Part shown: positions 13,030-25,800 of the stretch, piece by piece | Layout: each line of letters starts with the position of its first letter | Numbering within the stretch: the stretch's first letter is position 1 | DNA from: Anisodus tanguticus | Lineage: Eukaryota > Streptophyta > Magnoliopsida > Solanales > Solanaceae | Assembly (NCBI GenBank): GCA_034509755.1 | Contig: CM067559.1 | Coordinates: 39,576,032 to 39,640,031 of the forward strand | Length of the DNA: 64,000 nt | Direction of reading: 5' to 3' | Translations under genes and position numbers: made by a program | The notes under the pieces: generated by a model | What the model was told of the DNA's origin: nothing | The model's database searches: none | The model's input: the letters and a program-made list of their open reading frames with translations, nothing else

Positions 13030-16000
13030 AGTAGTGGCCTCTTTGTTGTCTGCTTACTTTTCCAAATACGCATATATTTGACTTCTTATATATCATTTCC
13101 ATATTACTTTAAATATTGTTTGACGACTTTAAATATTTTTTTACTATCTCTCTTGATTTGCTCTTACTTTGTTTTTATTGTTGCTCTGTCTTGAGTCTCT
13201 CATAAACGGCCGTTATCAAGTAGAGTTATGTTCTTATTATACTCTACTCTTGATCCTAGAGCTCACATTATGTGATTTCACTTGTTATGTTGTTATTGCA
13301 GAAGTAGTGGCCTCCTCTTCTTCTTTTGACTTTTGATTTTTGTTTAGTTCTCTTTTCTATGAGAATTTACTAATGTAGTGTGCTAATTTGTCAAATAATT
13401 AAACTTGCCCAATGGAACAAAAAAAGACTTATAGTAAAACTTATTTATAACAACGTTGCTTGTTGAATATTTATTAAAAATTATTATAAAAATCATATAA
13501 TTTAGCATGAAAAGTTCGTTCTAAAAAGAATTAGTTTTTATAATAAAATATTATTACAGATGATGAATGTTATAGAGATGTTTTAATATATGGTTAAAAA
13601 TCTATTATTTGTCATGTTACACGCTTTGTATTTTTATTAAGAAAATAAAAAAGAAGTGGGGGATATATTATTTTGTCTTTTTTTTCTTCAAATATTTTTT
13701 CTAGCAATTGTTTCACTTGATTATTTGGTTGGGATTTGGGTGATGAGTTCGCGTTGATATGCGATTAGAAGCACGAAGCATTTCATGTTGATTTGTTAAT
13801 TATGAGATTAAAATAGTTATCTTTCAACTTATTAGTTATAATCTGTAAAATTGTATATTAATAGTAAATAAATAATCAATAGCAATTACCTCATAATTGT
13901 GATTATTTTAAAAAATAATATGTCATCAAGAGAGTTGAATGGGGAGAACAACCAAAGAAGAAAGGGTCAGGAATGTTAAGGAATAAAGCTACTTTATTTT
14001 TCACCTTTTGTTTATCATTTTGTTTGCTTCAATATCCAATTTAAAACAGATATTGATCTGACTTAATATCCGCATTAATTATCAACCTACACACCTCAAA
14101 TATCAATTATAGCTTTTTTTTTCTAATTTCAATCATCAAGTTGTAAATATATATTGTAAAATTGCATGTGACTTTTTTGTTCGCTCATAATGAAATATAA
14201 ATAATTTTATGTTGAACGTAGAAAAAATACAATTTTCAAGAAAGCCTGATGATCTTCATACTAATATTGATAGAGAATTCATTTTTTTTTTTTAAATACA
14301 GTAAAATCTAATTCATCATGCCCTTGAAATCAGTAAAATTATTGTCACAATATTAGTCCCTTCTTTTAACGATACTCTCTTATTATGTCAAACTTATTTA
14401 TCCTTTCCAAAAAAATTCTCTATAAGTACTCCTAAAATGAAAATTTTATATTATTTATATAAAAAGCACAACAAAAAGATACACAATTTTTTCTTGATCA
14501 AAATCTCCCCTTGCATTTTTCCTCAATAACTGCCACATGGACATTATATTTTACCAGTGTTTTTAGCTGTAGATAAGTTGGTGGACTTCAAGCTCTAAAC
14601 TCTGAACCAGCAAATTTACATTAAAATTGTTTGCAATAAGCCAATAACAAAGCAAAAAATAATATACCAAAAAAAATTACATAAAAACATTAACATTATG
14701 TGCAGACTATGTGCACGGAAGCCAAATTTATGGCGATGGCTTTTTCTCATAGTAGTGATGTGAGAACATTTAGCAAATAGGCTTTTGGTAAGTCTTAATT
14801 TAGAGAAAGGCCTCTGGATTTTTTTTTTGATTTATTTTTTTATGATAGGACAAAGAGGGGTGATCCCGGGGTACAATTCATCATTTTTGAAACTTTAAAA
14901 ATTTTAAGATAATACACTTAAGTCTCTTTCTTTTGTGTTAAAATATACAAAAATCCCTATCTCTCTCCCTTCAATTTCTTTCACTTTTTGTAATTAAAAT
15001 TCTCTCAAACTTCCAACCTACTTTTACTCTCCCCCAAGCTTCGATATTGTTCAGTCGTCTTTTCCATGTATTTTTTAAATTTTGCAACTCTTTTGGAGCA
15101 TTTTGAGCTTCATATTGTCATGAAAGTTTTTATTTTTTTCTGGGTGTTCATATAATTTCGATTTTTATTCAAAATTTTGAAAGTTTAGCCTTTATTTCTG
15201 GTTGTTTCGATCTTTCTTTTTCTGTTTTTGCTTTTTGCAAATGAAATATGGTCTATACTAAATTTTTGATCAATTATTCTTATTATTATATCGTGGTTGA
15301 TCAACGTCACTCTATTGTTTGTATATGGATCATAAAGAATGCCTAGATGTAGAGGAAGAGAAGGATAAATAGTCCCTCGTTCTGTTGATATGGTTCAACC
15401 CGTTCTAATGCGACTGTTAAAGATAAAAAAGAAGAAGTGGTGAAGAAGTTGTTAGACGAGAATGAAAAAAAATGTAGAAGCTGATAGTGAGGCCTACTCA
15501 GACCTCATGGATGAGCATAGTGTGGATGAAGATCAAGATGACCGAGGTGATAGTTATGTTTTTTAGGATGGTTCAAAGCAGTATGGTTCCGATGAAGATA
15601 TTGATCCCCAATTCAGACGAGAAGAATTCAAGCTTGACCACAACGTAATCACTACCACCGTTGTCAACGTCTTTCACCCGACGTACTCCTCTTGAGAAAT
15701 GATATGGAACGTCTATTCATGATGCTCAGAGATGACATACAACGATTGAAAATGCACATTATATGCGTGTAATCTTTGAAAGGTTCGGGAAAGAGCCTTG
15801 TGATTGGACCATCATCTATCTACCCCCTAATAGACTATTATTTTTATTGTAAAACTTTTATTTATGAAAAGATAATGGATGAGTTTGATCAAGAAAAAAG
15901 ACAGTGGAGGAAATAAATTAGAAAAAAAAGCCAAACTGGAAATAAACCAACTTACTCTATTAACTCAGTGCTTGGGACAATTTTAGATCATTTTGATCGA

Positions 16001-16117
16001 TGATAGACTAGAAAAATAAAGACGACTCGTGCAATGTGGAGCATGCTAAATTTGCACTAGTCCAACGGAAAAAAATTAAGAAAAAAAGAAATCCAAACTA
16101 CAAACCTCAAATGCCAA
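13030..16117. other. Intergenic AT-rich region, no supported gene
   Basis: Very AT-rich with no open frame of note. A more GC-balanced patch at about 15340-15720 reads as a broken acidic coding-like sequence (see findings). Nothing else is recognised. Confidence 0.55.
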
Positions 16118-17868
16118 ACCCCAAATTACATAAATCTAAGGGACTGTGGATAGGTATATCATAAACTGCATCGTCAATAGCTAACAATTATCATTTAGGC
16201 TCAACTTCACACATGGTCAATAATTATCCACATGTTATGCATAGATCAAGGACAATATTTATCTAAAAAGCTATAAATAAAAAAATAAAAAAATAAAAGG
16301 ACATACCACTATTTAATTATTATAGTAACACTTTAATACATCACATGAGAGTCCTCCGTTCATTGAATACATGATTAAAAGAGTTTTAGGACAAGTAATG
16401 ATACTTAAAATGTCAATATTTGTCTAAAAAGGCAATCTGGTGCACTAAGCTCCCGCTATGCGTGGGGTCCGGGGAAGGACCAGACCACAAGGGTCTATTG
16501 TACGCAGTCTTAATTCATATTTCTGCAAGAGGATGTTTCCACGACTTGAACTCATGACCTCCTAGTCACGTGACAACAACTTTACCAGTTACTCTAAGGC
16601 TCCCCTTCAATATTTGTCCAAAAAGCTATAAATAAATAAAAAAACTTGATACTATTTAAACATTTTAATACAACATATGAGAGTCCCCTTTCATTGAACA
16701 CGTGATCAAAAGAATTTTGGGACAAGTAATGATACTTAAAAAAGCCAATATTTATCTACAAAAGTCATAAATAAATAGAATAAAATAAATAAAAAGACTT
16801 GACACTATTTAAAAATTATAACAACACTTTAATATATCATATGAGAGTCTCTATTCATTAGACACATGATCCAAATAGTTTAAGCACAAGTGATAGTTGT
16901 CCGTAGAACAAGGTTGTGCTTTGAGAACAATAATTTGTTGTCAAACTAATTGAATACCAGTGTTATGATTATCATTACTTGTTCTAAAGCTCTTTTGATC
17001 ATGTGTTAAATGTATGGGGACTCTCATATGATGTATTAGTGTTATTATAATGTTTAAATAGTATTAAGTCTTTTTATTTATTTATTTATGATTTTTTAGA
17101 CAAATATTGACCTTTTAAGTATCATACTTGTCCTAAAACTCCGTTGATCATGTTTTATATGGACGAGGACTCTCATGTGATGTATTAAATTATTATTATA
17201 ATGTTTAAATAGTATCAAGTCTTTTATTTATTTATAACTTTTTAGACAAATATCGGTCTTTTAAGTATCATTACTTGTTCTAAAACTCTTTTGATCATGT
17301 TTTCAATTGATGTGGACTCTCACATGATGTATTAAAGAGTTATTATAATGTTTAAATAGTATAAAATCTTTTTATTTATTTTATTTTATTTGTTATGGCC
17401 TTTTTAGATAAATATTGGTCTTTTAAGTACCCTTACTTGTTCTTAAACTCTTTTGATCACGTATTCAGTGGACGAGACTCTCATATGATGTATTAAAGTG
17501 TTATTATAATATTTAAATAGTATAAAGTCTTTTTATTTATTTTATTTTATTTTATTTATTTATGACTTTTTAAACAAATATTGGCCTTTTAAATATTATT
17601 AATTGTCCTAAAACTCTTATGATCATGTATTCAATGGATGAAGACTATCATATGATATATTAAAGTGTTATTATAATTTCATATAGTGGCATGTCCTATT
17701 ATTTATTTATGACTTTTTAGACAAATATTATCCTTAGTCTATTTATAACACGTGGAAAATTATTGATCTTGCGTGAAGTCGAGCCTAAATGATAATTGTT
17801 AGCTATTGACGACGGTCGGTTTATGGTATGCCTATCTACGGTCCCTTAGATTTGTTCAATTTTGGGTT
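16118..17868. mobile_element. Foldback element: inverted arrays of ~150-bp tandem units
   Basis: The outer ends are mirror images. The left has ATAAATCTAAGGGACTGTGG, then AATAGCTAACAATTATCATT and TTAGGCTCAACTTCAC; the right end, reverse-complemented, carries the same blocks in the same order. Inside, units holding CACTTTAATAYATCAYATGA recur about every 150 bp: three in the left arm (near 16330, 16660, 16825, spacing corrected for a SINE) and five inverted in the right arm (near 17027, 17174, 17321, 17482, 17649). The arms meet at a unique loop at about 16885-16965. No open frame is present. This fits a non-autonomous foldback transposon; the transposase family is unknown. Confidence 0.8.
16431..16607 (-). 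mobile_element. Au-type tRNA-derived SINE, nearly full length
   Basis: The minus strand runs from GGGGAGCCTTAGAGTAACTG (tRNA-like A box region), through TCATGAGTTCAAGTCGTGG (B box), to CCCCACGCATAGCGGGAGC and TTAGTGCACCAG. The direct repeat CAATATTTGTCYAAAAA flanks it at 16414-16430 and 16608-16624, so it jumped into the left arm of the foldback element. Confidence 0.92.
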
Positions 17869-19610
17869 TAATTTTTTTTTTGTTCGTTACACTCTTCGTC
17901 ATCACTATTAGGATCATCCTGTCACATTCCTCACATAAATCTAATTTCAATATTTTGAGGTCTCCTCCATTCACCCATGTAATCATCACATACTATAATA
18001 TATTTTACAATCGACGACATACTAAATTTATAATAGACTATGGCCTATGATTGCAATCGACGCCATAATTAATAAGTTGTTATTGATTTTTTGATAAAAA
18101 AGCTGAAATTTTTGCCTGAAACGGAATTTGAAAAGTGATGAAATCGGAAGCTTTTGGAGGGATTTTTTTTTTGGGTAATTAAAATGAAGGAAAATACTCT
18201 ATTTTTATTTATTATTTCGGGTAATTAAATGGTTGGGATTGGGGATCAAAGTGTAATTTTTGAAACTCTGGGGCTAGAGTTGGACACAACAAAAATTGAT
18301 GTTGCTGACGTCGTAAATGGAGGCAATGTTCTACTATCAATATTCTTTTTATTGCTTCGACTCAATCCCCTAATTTCAAGAAACTTGTAGCCTTTTCCTT
18401 GAACAAATTTCTGACCTTCTAGCAAAAGCCCCCTAGTAATGTGCTAACCAAAGAAAATTTTGTTTATTGACAATTGTTTCTTTCATAGTTAGTTTCTCGC
18501 CTATCATGTTTTTTTCCTCACAAACACCAACAATATTCACACTTTGTCAATCTTAGTTTTACACATAACTACATTCGTTCGGTATGTTTAATTAATCGGT
18601 TGATAAGATAATATATAATTATTATACTAAACTAAAAAAAAGTATGTATAAAATTTAATGATATTTTGTTTGAATTGGTATAAACAACGACAACGATTAA
18701 CTTTTGTCATTATAAATACATAGAAAATCAAACTAGCAAAGTTACTAAGATGTAAAATTTCAATAAAAAATATCCGAAATTTGTCCATATCAAGTCCACA
18801 ACTTCAGTTGCAAATTTCTGAAAATGACATTGGCAAATTATATCAAACTTGACGCAAAAATATTCGAATTTTGACATTCACAACATCACACTTCAAACAA
18901 AAATATATGAAGTCAAATAGAAATTTTTAACTTTCAGTCACGTTCATTTGAAGTTATTTTCTAGGCGAATAAATTTACAATTTTTTTCAAGAGCGGGCAC
19001 AAGCTAAATGATGACTCCAAAAGCAAATGGGTCATTTACACAAATGTCCCTATTTTGGGGGTTGTCTTTAATTTTCGCCATTCAAATTTGTGTTCTTTAA
19101 TTTTTTCCTTTTACTATTTCTGGCACGACATAATTAAAATTTCGCAAAGCATAAGTAGTGTTTATCTTCGGCATATGTATTATACACAACCCACAAATTA
19201 TACCGGATAAGACATAACTTTCAACACTCAACATAATATAAAAAAAATATAATTTCAGATTTTGACGGGCATAGTTAGCATTTAATTTCAACATATATAT
19301 CATAACATCCACACAAGACATAATTTCCAACCCTCAACATAATTTAAGAAATTACTATAAAACTATGCTGCATAACTTAATTCCTATATAATTTATACCG
19401 TGCGAGGTAAAATTTCAGTTTTCAAAGAGAAAAATATTACAGAGACTATGTCCTAGATATTTTATAAAATAAATAGTAGAAGTAAAAATTAAAGACCACA
19501 TATATAAATGATAAAAATTAAAGAGTAGTGCGTTTAAAGGAAATCTGCACAAAAAAATGAAAAGGGATATTTATGCATTTAACCCGCCATTGGTACCTAC
19601 TTAGATCCAA
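17869..19610. other. Intergenic region, nothing recognised
   Basis: AT-rich, no supported coding sequence. Short open frames on both strands lack recognisable domains. The block TTCGGCATATRTATTATA-like recurs at about 19160-19320 as a weak direct repeat. Confidence 0.5.
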
Positions 19611-19618
19611 AGAAAATT

Positions 19619-19673
19619 TGGGCTCACTATTAAGCCCCATAATATTGGGCCGAATTTCTAGCGAATATATAAT
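19619..19673 (+). promoter_or_regulatory. Core promoter of the valyl-tRNA synthetase gene: site II motifs and TATA-like box
   Basis: TGGGCT at 19619-19624, AAGCCCC near 19632-19638 and TGGGCC at 19646-19651 are site II-type elements common in promoters of translation and mitochondrial housekeeping genes. A TATATAAT follows at 19666-19673. The TGGGCT/AAGCCC/TGGGCC cluster is also kept before the duplicated copy (near 39015-39045), but the TATATAAT is not. Confidence 0.5.
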
Positions 19674-19722
19674 CACATTTTTTTCACGCAGACACTATTG
19701 TAATTTCATCTAAACTTCATAA

Positions 19723-19842
19723 AGGCTTGCCTCCCAGTGTTGTTCACTTGCTCATTCCACCACCTTCATCGACCGCCGGCGTCCATCTCCGACGAGCTTT
19801 TCTTATCTCCGACGACGTATATTCTCTTCTAAAGTCGATAAT
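19723..19842 (+). other. In-frame AUG-less extension with features of a mitochondrial presequence
   Basis: Reading upstream from the AUG at 19843 in the same frame, 40 codons are open back to a stop at 19720-19722. The encoded stretch is rich in Arg and Ser and nearly free of acidic residues. It contains STTFIDRRRPSP and then SYLRRRIFSSKVDN directly before the Met. LRRRIF-SS fits the plant mitochondrial processing pattern R-x-(F/Y) followed by Ser. No AUG lies in it; possible non-AUG starts are AGG 19723, ATC 19768 and ACG 19792, none in strong context. Translation of this part is inferred. Confidence 0.5.
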
Positions 19843-22800
19843 ATGGTGAGCTTTTTCCGTATACTCATTGATTTCATCTGAAAATTCCAACTTTCTGTAC
19901 TTTTTAAATGTGAATTGAAATTATTGTAGGCTGAGTCGGAGAGTAAATCACACGAGACAGTGAAAAATTGCAAACCGGAGGTAAATGTGCCGTATTAGGT
20001 AGTATTTGTGATACACATTATGATTTTCCTTTATTGAGCTTGCTTTTTAGATTGACTTTGAGTATCTGATAGGCGGCGGCAGCAGCAGAGGGAAAACAAT
20101 TAACACCTGAAGAGCTCGAGAAGAAAAAGAAAAAGGAAGAAAAGGTTAGAAGTTCTTTTTTATTTTTTTTGTCTCAGAGAGTCAATTTGATTAATATTTG
20201 GAGCTAAGTTGAATTAGATCAATTCAATATTTTAAAGCTAAAATTTAGATGTTCGAAAAATATAGAAAAAAATACTATTAAGTTGCAATGCTTCTCGTAT
20301 TAATATGATAAAAAATACATCTTAAAAATTGGTAAAAGTCCCTCCAGTTTGACTCTTGAGAGCTGACAAGTAAAAGTGAAAAGAGGGAGTAACTCACAGA
20401 AAACTGTTGCAATTCGACAATATTTTTGGCGTTCAAACATCAGTTCCTTGTTAAAATCAATATTATTAGTGATATACAAGTATATGGATTCTAATTTAGG
20501 ATTGACACAGTTAACTCAGAGGCGAATCTAGAATTTTCGAAGATGGATGCAGCACTACGTTAAAATTTAGCCGCACTTGTATAATACTAAACTGTATTAA
20601 TTTACCATAATTAAGTGATAAAATTATAAATTAAGTTAACAATATTTATTAATTAACTATGATTTACTTATACCTTGTGTATGTGAAGACATATATGGTA
20701 TAGCCATTTAATAGATATAAACATCGAATGCGGTTAACTTTTTACCACACTACTACTTTTAAAAGGACGAAAGGTTAGAAGACTACTTTGTTGTTATTCT
20801 GTTGTGATGGATGATAACTCACATGAAACTGTTGCAATTCGACATTATCTTTGGCGTTCAAACATCAGTTCCGTGTTAAAATCAATGTTCTTAATGATAT
20901 TCAAGTATATGGATTCTAACTTAGGATTGACACAGTTGATTGATCAATTCAAAATATTCTGAGTGGGTCTTTTTGTGTTTATTTGTTGGCAGGCTAGAGA
21001 GAAAGAGTTGAAAAAACTCAAAGCTGCACAAAAGGCGGAAGCAGCAAAACAGGTAAAACTACTTTGTTTATTTATTTAGTTATGTTTGATTCTTGTGTAC
21101 TTCATAAATGCCTGGCTTGGTGGAATGGCTCTTAACTCTCTCTGTTATACCGTTTCGATATATTGATTGAGGAAAAGGAATTGCCAACTATCGGTACCAC
21201 TACCAATATGCCCAGCAAGTCCAGACAGTGATGAAATTATAAAATTTCTTGCAAGTCTAATCTAATTTATGCTTTTTCCAAGCTTCTCTGACATGGGTCA
21301 TCTGCATTAATTAAGGCACAAGCCAGCTCCAATGTGTCAAAGGCTGCTAAGAAGAAGAACACAAAAAAGGACGGCGAAGAGGAGAGCCCTGAGGATTTTG
21401 TTGATCCAGAAACACCTCTGGGAGAGAAGAAGAAGCTCTCCCGTGAAATGGCGAAGACTTTTAATCCCAGTGCTGTAGAGAAATCGTGAGTTTGAAATTA
21501 GTTTACATGTACTTTCTAATTTACTATTTCAGAAAAAAGATTTCTCTTGTTAGCACACTATTATGATACATTATGCTTAACCTGTCTAGGTGGTATGCCT
21601 GGTGGGAAAAGTCCAATTTCTTCGTGGCAGACCCAAACAGCTCCAAACCACCTTTTGTGATTGTGAGTTTATCTTCGGACTTCTTATGCTGTTGTTCTAA
21701 TTGATGATATTGGCGTGAATGAATATGTAGGACATGTAGGATCTATAAGGAGCTGGGTTCATCTACAAATGCAACTATGTGTGTGCTTCAAATTCTTAGG
21801 ATAGTCTTTTACAGAGAAGCACATGTTGGTATCTCACAACATTTAGCAACTTTTACTTGCTGGAATGTTGAAGTTTTAATATGAACTTTAGAATTTTTTA
21901 TTTGTTATCTTACCTTGCTTTAGTGTCATGATCTGGGGTTGGAAACCTATTTTCTACCTCTTTCTCATGGATTGCAAAAGTACCCTAAACGATTACAATA
22001 GTTATAAAAAAGGAAGGAAAGTTTCAGTTGCTCATTTTCCTTGAGTACTCTCGGACAGTTTAGCAATTTCAATCACTCATTTCTCTGACATTTTATTATG
22101 ATGTGGGTTTGGAAACCTATTTTCTACCCAATTTCTCATGGATAGCAAAAGCACCCTAAACATTTTAGTGGTTATAAAAGATGAAGGGAAGTTTCAATTG
22201 TTCATTTTCCTTGAGTTCTCGGACAGTTTTGTCAATTTCAAAGCTCATTTCTCTAGGATTTAAAAGTGGATGATGCTATTATTCCAGTTAAATTATACCC
22301 TTTCCTTGGGACGAGGTGAAGTTTTATTAAGACCAGAAGAAAACAGCTGTGGCTGGCAATTTCAGTTAGGAAAACAAGCAAATAGTTAGACTTCATAGAT
22401 CATGCAGTGAGCTAACAAAGTCAAAAAATGGCAGTCAGAATTTACAACAGCCATTCTGTTCCAGAAAGAAAGCAAAAGAACACATGTTAACATAAGATAA
22501 GTATAGAATTTTGTCTTAAAAATTCTGGAGTTCCTTTCTGTCCAAATTACCCACCAAATGGCTGCCAGGATGGAATTCCATGTCATAAAGGATACTCTGT
22601 TTTACTTACAGTGAATGCTCATATGGGCCCAAAAGTAAGATAACTCTATACAGATTACTATAGTGAAGAACTTAAACTGGTTGTTTTCATTTGGGCAATC
22701 ACTTGGCGAATTGTGTTACTCAATAATTTGGTAAGGAAAATAAGCTGAAATGAAAGTCTTGTTTGTTACTGTGTATCTAAGCTTGGATTCTTTCTCCAGA

Positions 22801-25800
22801 GCTGCTTACCTCTCCGTCTAAATGCAGGTCTTGCCGCCACCAAATGTGACGGGTGCTCTCCATATAGGACATGCACTCACTGCTGCCATCGAGGTATCAG
22901 AATTCAGATTCACCAAGCATAGTTCTGAGTATTCTTCTTTTTTATACAGATTTTATGTTTTACCTTTGTTTCCAGGATACTATTATTCGTTGGCGGAGAA
23001 TGTCTGGATACAATACCTTGTGGGTCCCCGGGATGGATCATGCTGGGATCGCAACACAGGTTATGTTTCAAACATGCCAAAATCGCGACTTTAAATATTT
23101 TCTTGTTTTTTATTATTTGCACAGTATAAGGAACAGTGTGAGATAGGATTTCTGTTACTTAGTGTCTGTGTTGTCTGATGGGCATGATTGTCACAAGGAT
23201 GCACTTATTTTTTTAAAAGATCTTATATGGAAGGCTGTGCAGTTTCTTTATAGGTTTTGCAAATCGCCATCATTCATGAAAAATGTTCTACATATACTTG
23301 CTTTGGTGCCTGAAATGAAATGAGTTCACAGTTCGAACATGATATTCAATTTGCTAGAGATAAGTTTTTTGGATCATATGACAACATTCGTAAAAGAAAG
23401 ATCGATTAAAGTAATAATATTTTTCTCAACAACAACAACAACATACCCAGTGTAATCCCACAAGTGGGGTCTGGGGAGGGTAGAGTGTATGCAGACCTTA
23501 CCTCTACCTTGGGAGGTAGAGAGGTTGTTTCCTAAAGACCCTCGGCTCAAGAGAAAGCATGACAAACTGATAAAAAAGGTCAGACAAGAATTGATGGAAG
23601 TAAAGAAGTCATGACAAAGAAACACTAAGTAAGCATTATGAAGAAGAGTAAGTAACAATAACTGCAGCAAACTAGAGAAGAAAACAAAAATCGCGTTTTC
23701 ATTTTGGTCAAACAGAATGACAATTGCTTAAATATTTTCATATCTCCACATCTTGAATAAAGAAGCTACTTAGAGAAGATGGTCGGAATGACAATTTTTT
23801 TTCAGGATGAATCAGAGTTAAGGACAACATTGCTACTAAAAGGTAAAACAATAAGATAATATCATAGGTCAGTAAGCTTAGTGTTGCTTAGTGTTCCTGA
23901 ACCTTCAATCAGTAATCTTAGTGTTGCTTAGTGTTCCTGAATCTTCAATCAGTAAGCTTAGTGTTGCTTAGTGTTCCTGAACCTTCAATCAGTAAGCTTA
24001 GTGTTGCTTAGTGTTCCCGAACCTTCAAATATAGTTTCTCGAAGATTTGCTAGGGGTTAAGGCATGGTGTAGCAGGGTATTAAGTTAATCCTGTTATCTT
24101 TACCAGTTTACCTATAATAACATGGTCTTTTCTGCTGTTTATCTACTATTTTCTAATTGTGCATTGTGGATGCTGAATCTAGGTTGTTGTGGAGAAGAAG
24201 ATCATGCGGGAGAGGAATTTGACTAGACATGATATTGGTCGGGAGAACTTTGTAGCTGAAGTGAGTATATACTGCTAACACGTTATTTATGCCTTGAGCT
24301 TATTTTGAACTTTGAAGTCTATGATTATTAGTTTTTCATGCCCTTGAAAAAATCACTTCAATGGCTATAATATCCTCCAAATTGTTGTTGCAAGCGAAAA
24401 AGAAAAAAATCCTTCCAATTGTTGCCTCTTTCTCAGTCTCTGCTGAAGAGTTAAATAAAGAAAACCAAGTGCTAATTTTTAACAATTCTTTACACCCATA
24501 GATTTATTAATTGTACTCGCTAATGTTTTTGCAGGTCTGGAATTGGAAGAATGAGTATGGGGGTACTATACTGAAGCAATTACGCCACCTGGGTGCATCA
24601 CTTGATTGGTCTCGTGAGGTATGGAATCAAGATTTTACCCTTTCCTCCCTCTGTTGGGAAAATACTGAAGTTGTAGCTATACGTTTCTTATTTGTTGTGC
24701 TCTAACACATGTTCTCCCAAATCAGTGCTTTACCATGGATGAGAAAAGGTCTAAGGCTGTTACTGAAGCATTTGTTAGGCTTTCCAATGAAGGTCTTATA
24801 TACAGGTATGCAACTCCTGCATTATCTCCTCATTATGTGCATGTGAATGTTTACTTCCCTATGTATAGGACTAAGCAATATTCTTGAGTGCGCAAGTTCC
24901 TTGAATTGGTTTTTGCTATATATTAAACTTTTGTTATCATCTATCAAGGGCTCCACGTATGGTGCACTGGGATTGTGTCTTGCGTACTGCAATTTCTGAT
25001 ATTGAGGTGAGCCATGTCACCATGCTGAATCAAGTTTTAGATTGTGGCAAATATATCTTTATATAGTGTTGAAGCTGCTTGCTGTTTGTAGGTTGAATAT
25101 ACAGACATCAAAGAGAGGACACTACTGAATGTTCCTGGATATGAAGAGCCTGTGGAGTTTGGGCTGCTGACATCATTTGCTTACCCTTTAGAAGGTGGTC
25201 TTGGTGAAATTGTTGTGGCAACCACCAGAGTTGAGACTATGCTTGGTGATACTGCAATTGCTATACATCCTGAAGACAAAAGATACAGTCACCTTCATGG
25301 GAAATTTGCTATTCATCCATTCAGTGGAAGAAAGCTTCCAATAGTTTGTGATGAAATACTTGTAGATATGAACTTTGGGACTGGTGCTGTTAAGGTATTC
25401 TATATCATTAAGTTGAATATGGAGAAATAATTGCCGCGCCCTTGTCATTGCTTATGGACCATTCTTTGAATATACCTTGCAGATAACTCCAGCCCATGAT
25501 CCAAATGATTTTGAGGTTGGACAGCGTCACAAACTTGAATTCATAAGTATTTTTACTGATGATGGGAATATAAATAGCAATGCGGGTCCAGACTTTGAAG
25601 GAATGCCTCGTTTCAAAGCTCGTGTCGCTGTGACAGAAGCTTTAAAAGAAAAGGTATCTTCATAGCTTTACTGCACTCTGATTTAGCTTGAAATAAAATG
25701 TTAATGGACTGCGTGCATGTATTTGATCTAATTTATGAGGTCTTGCATTTAAAATATCGATGGATGTGTCTTCATCAAAGAAAAAAAGCATATGTGGATG

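Noticed and set aside
22386..22586. Small host gene on the minus strand in intron 6
   Set aside because: The peptide is the zf-RVT end of an L1 LINE, not a host gene.
23869..24028. Four regular 40-bp repeats that could be mistaken for a CRISPR-like array
   Set aside because: Repeats abut with no spacers and lie in an intron of a plant nuclear gene; it is a minisatellite.
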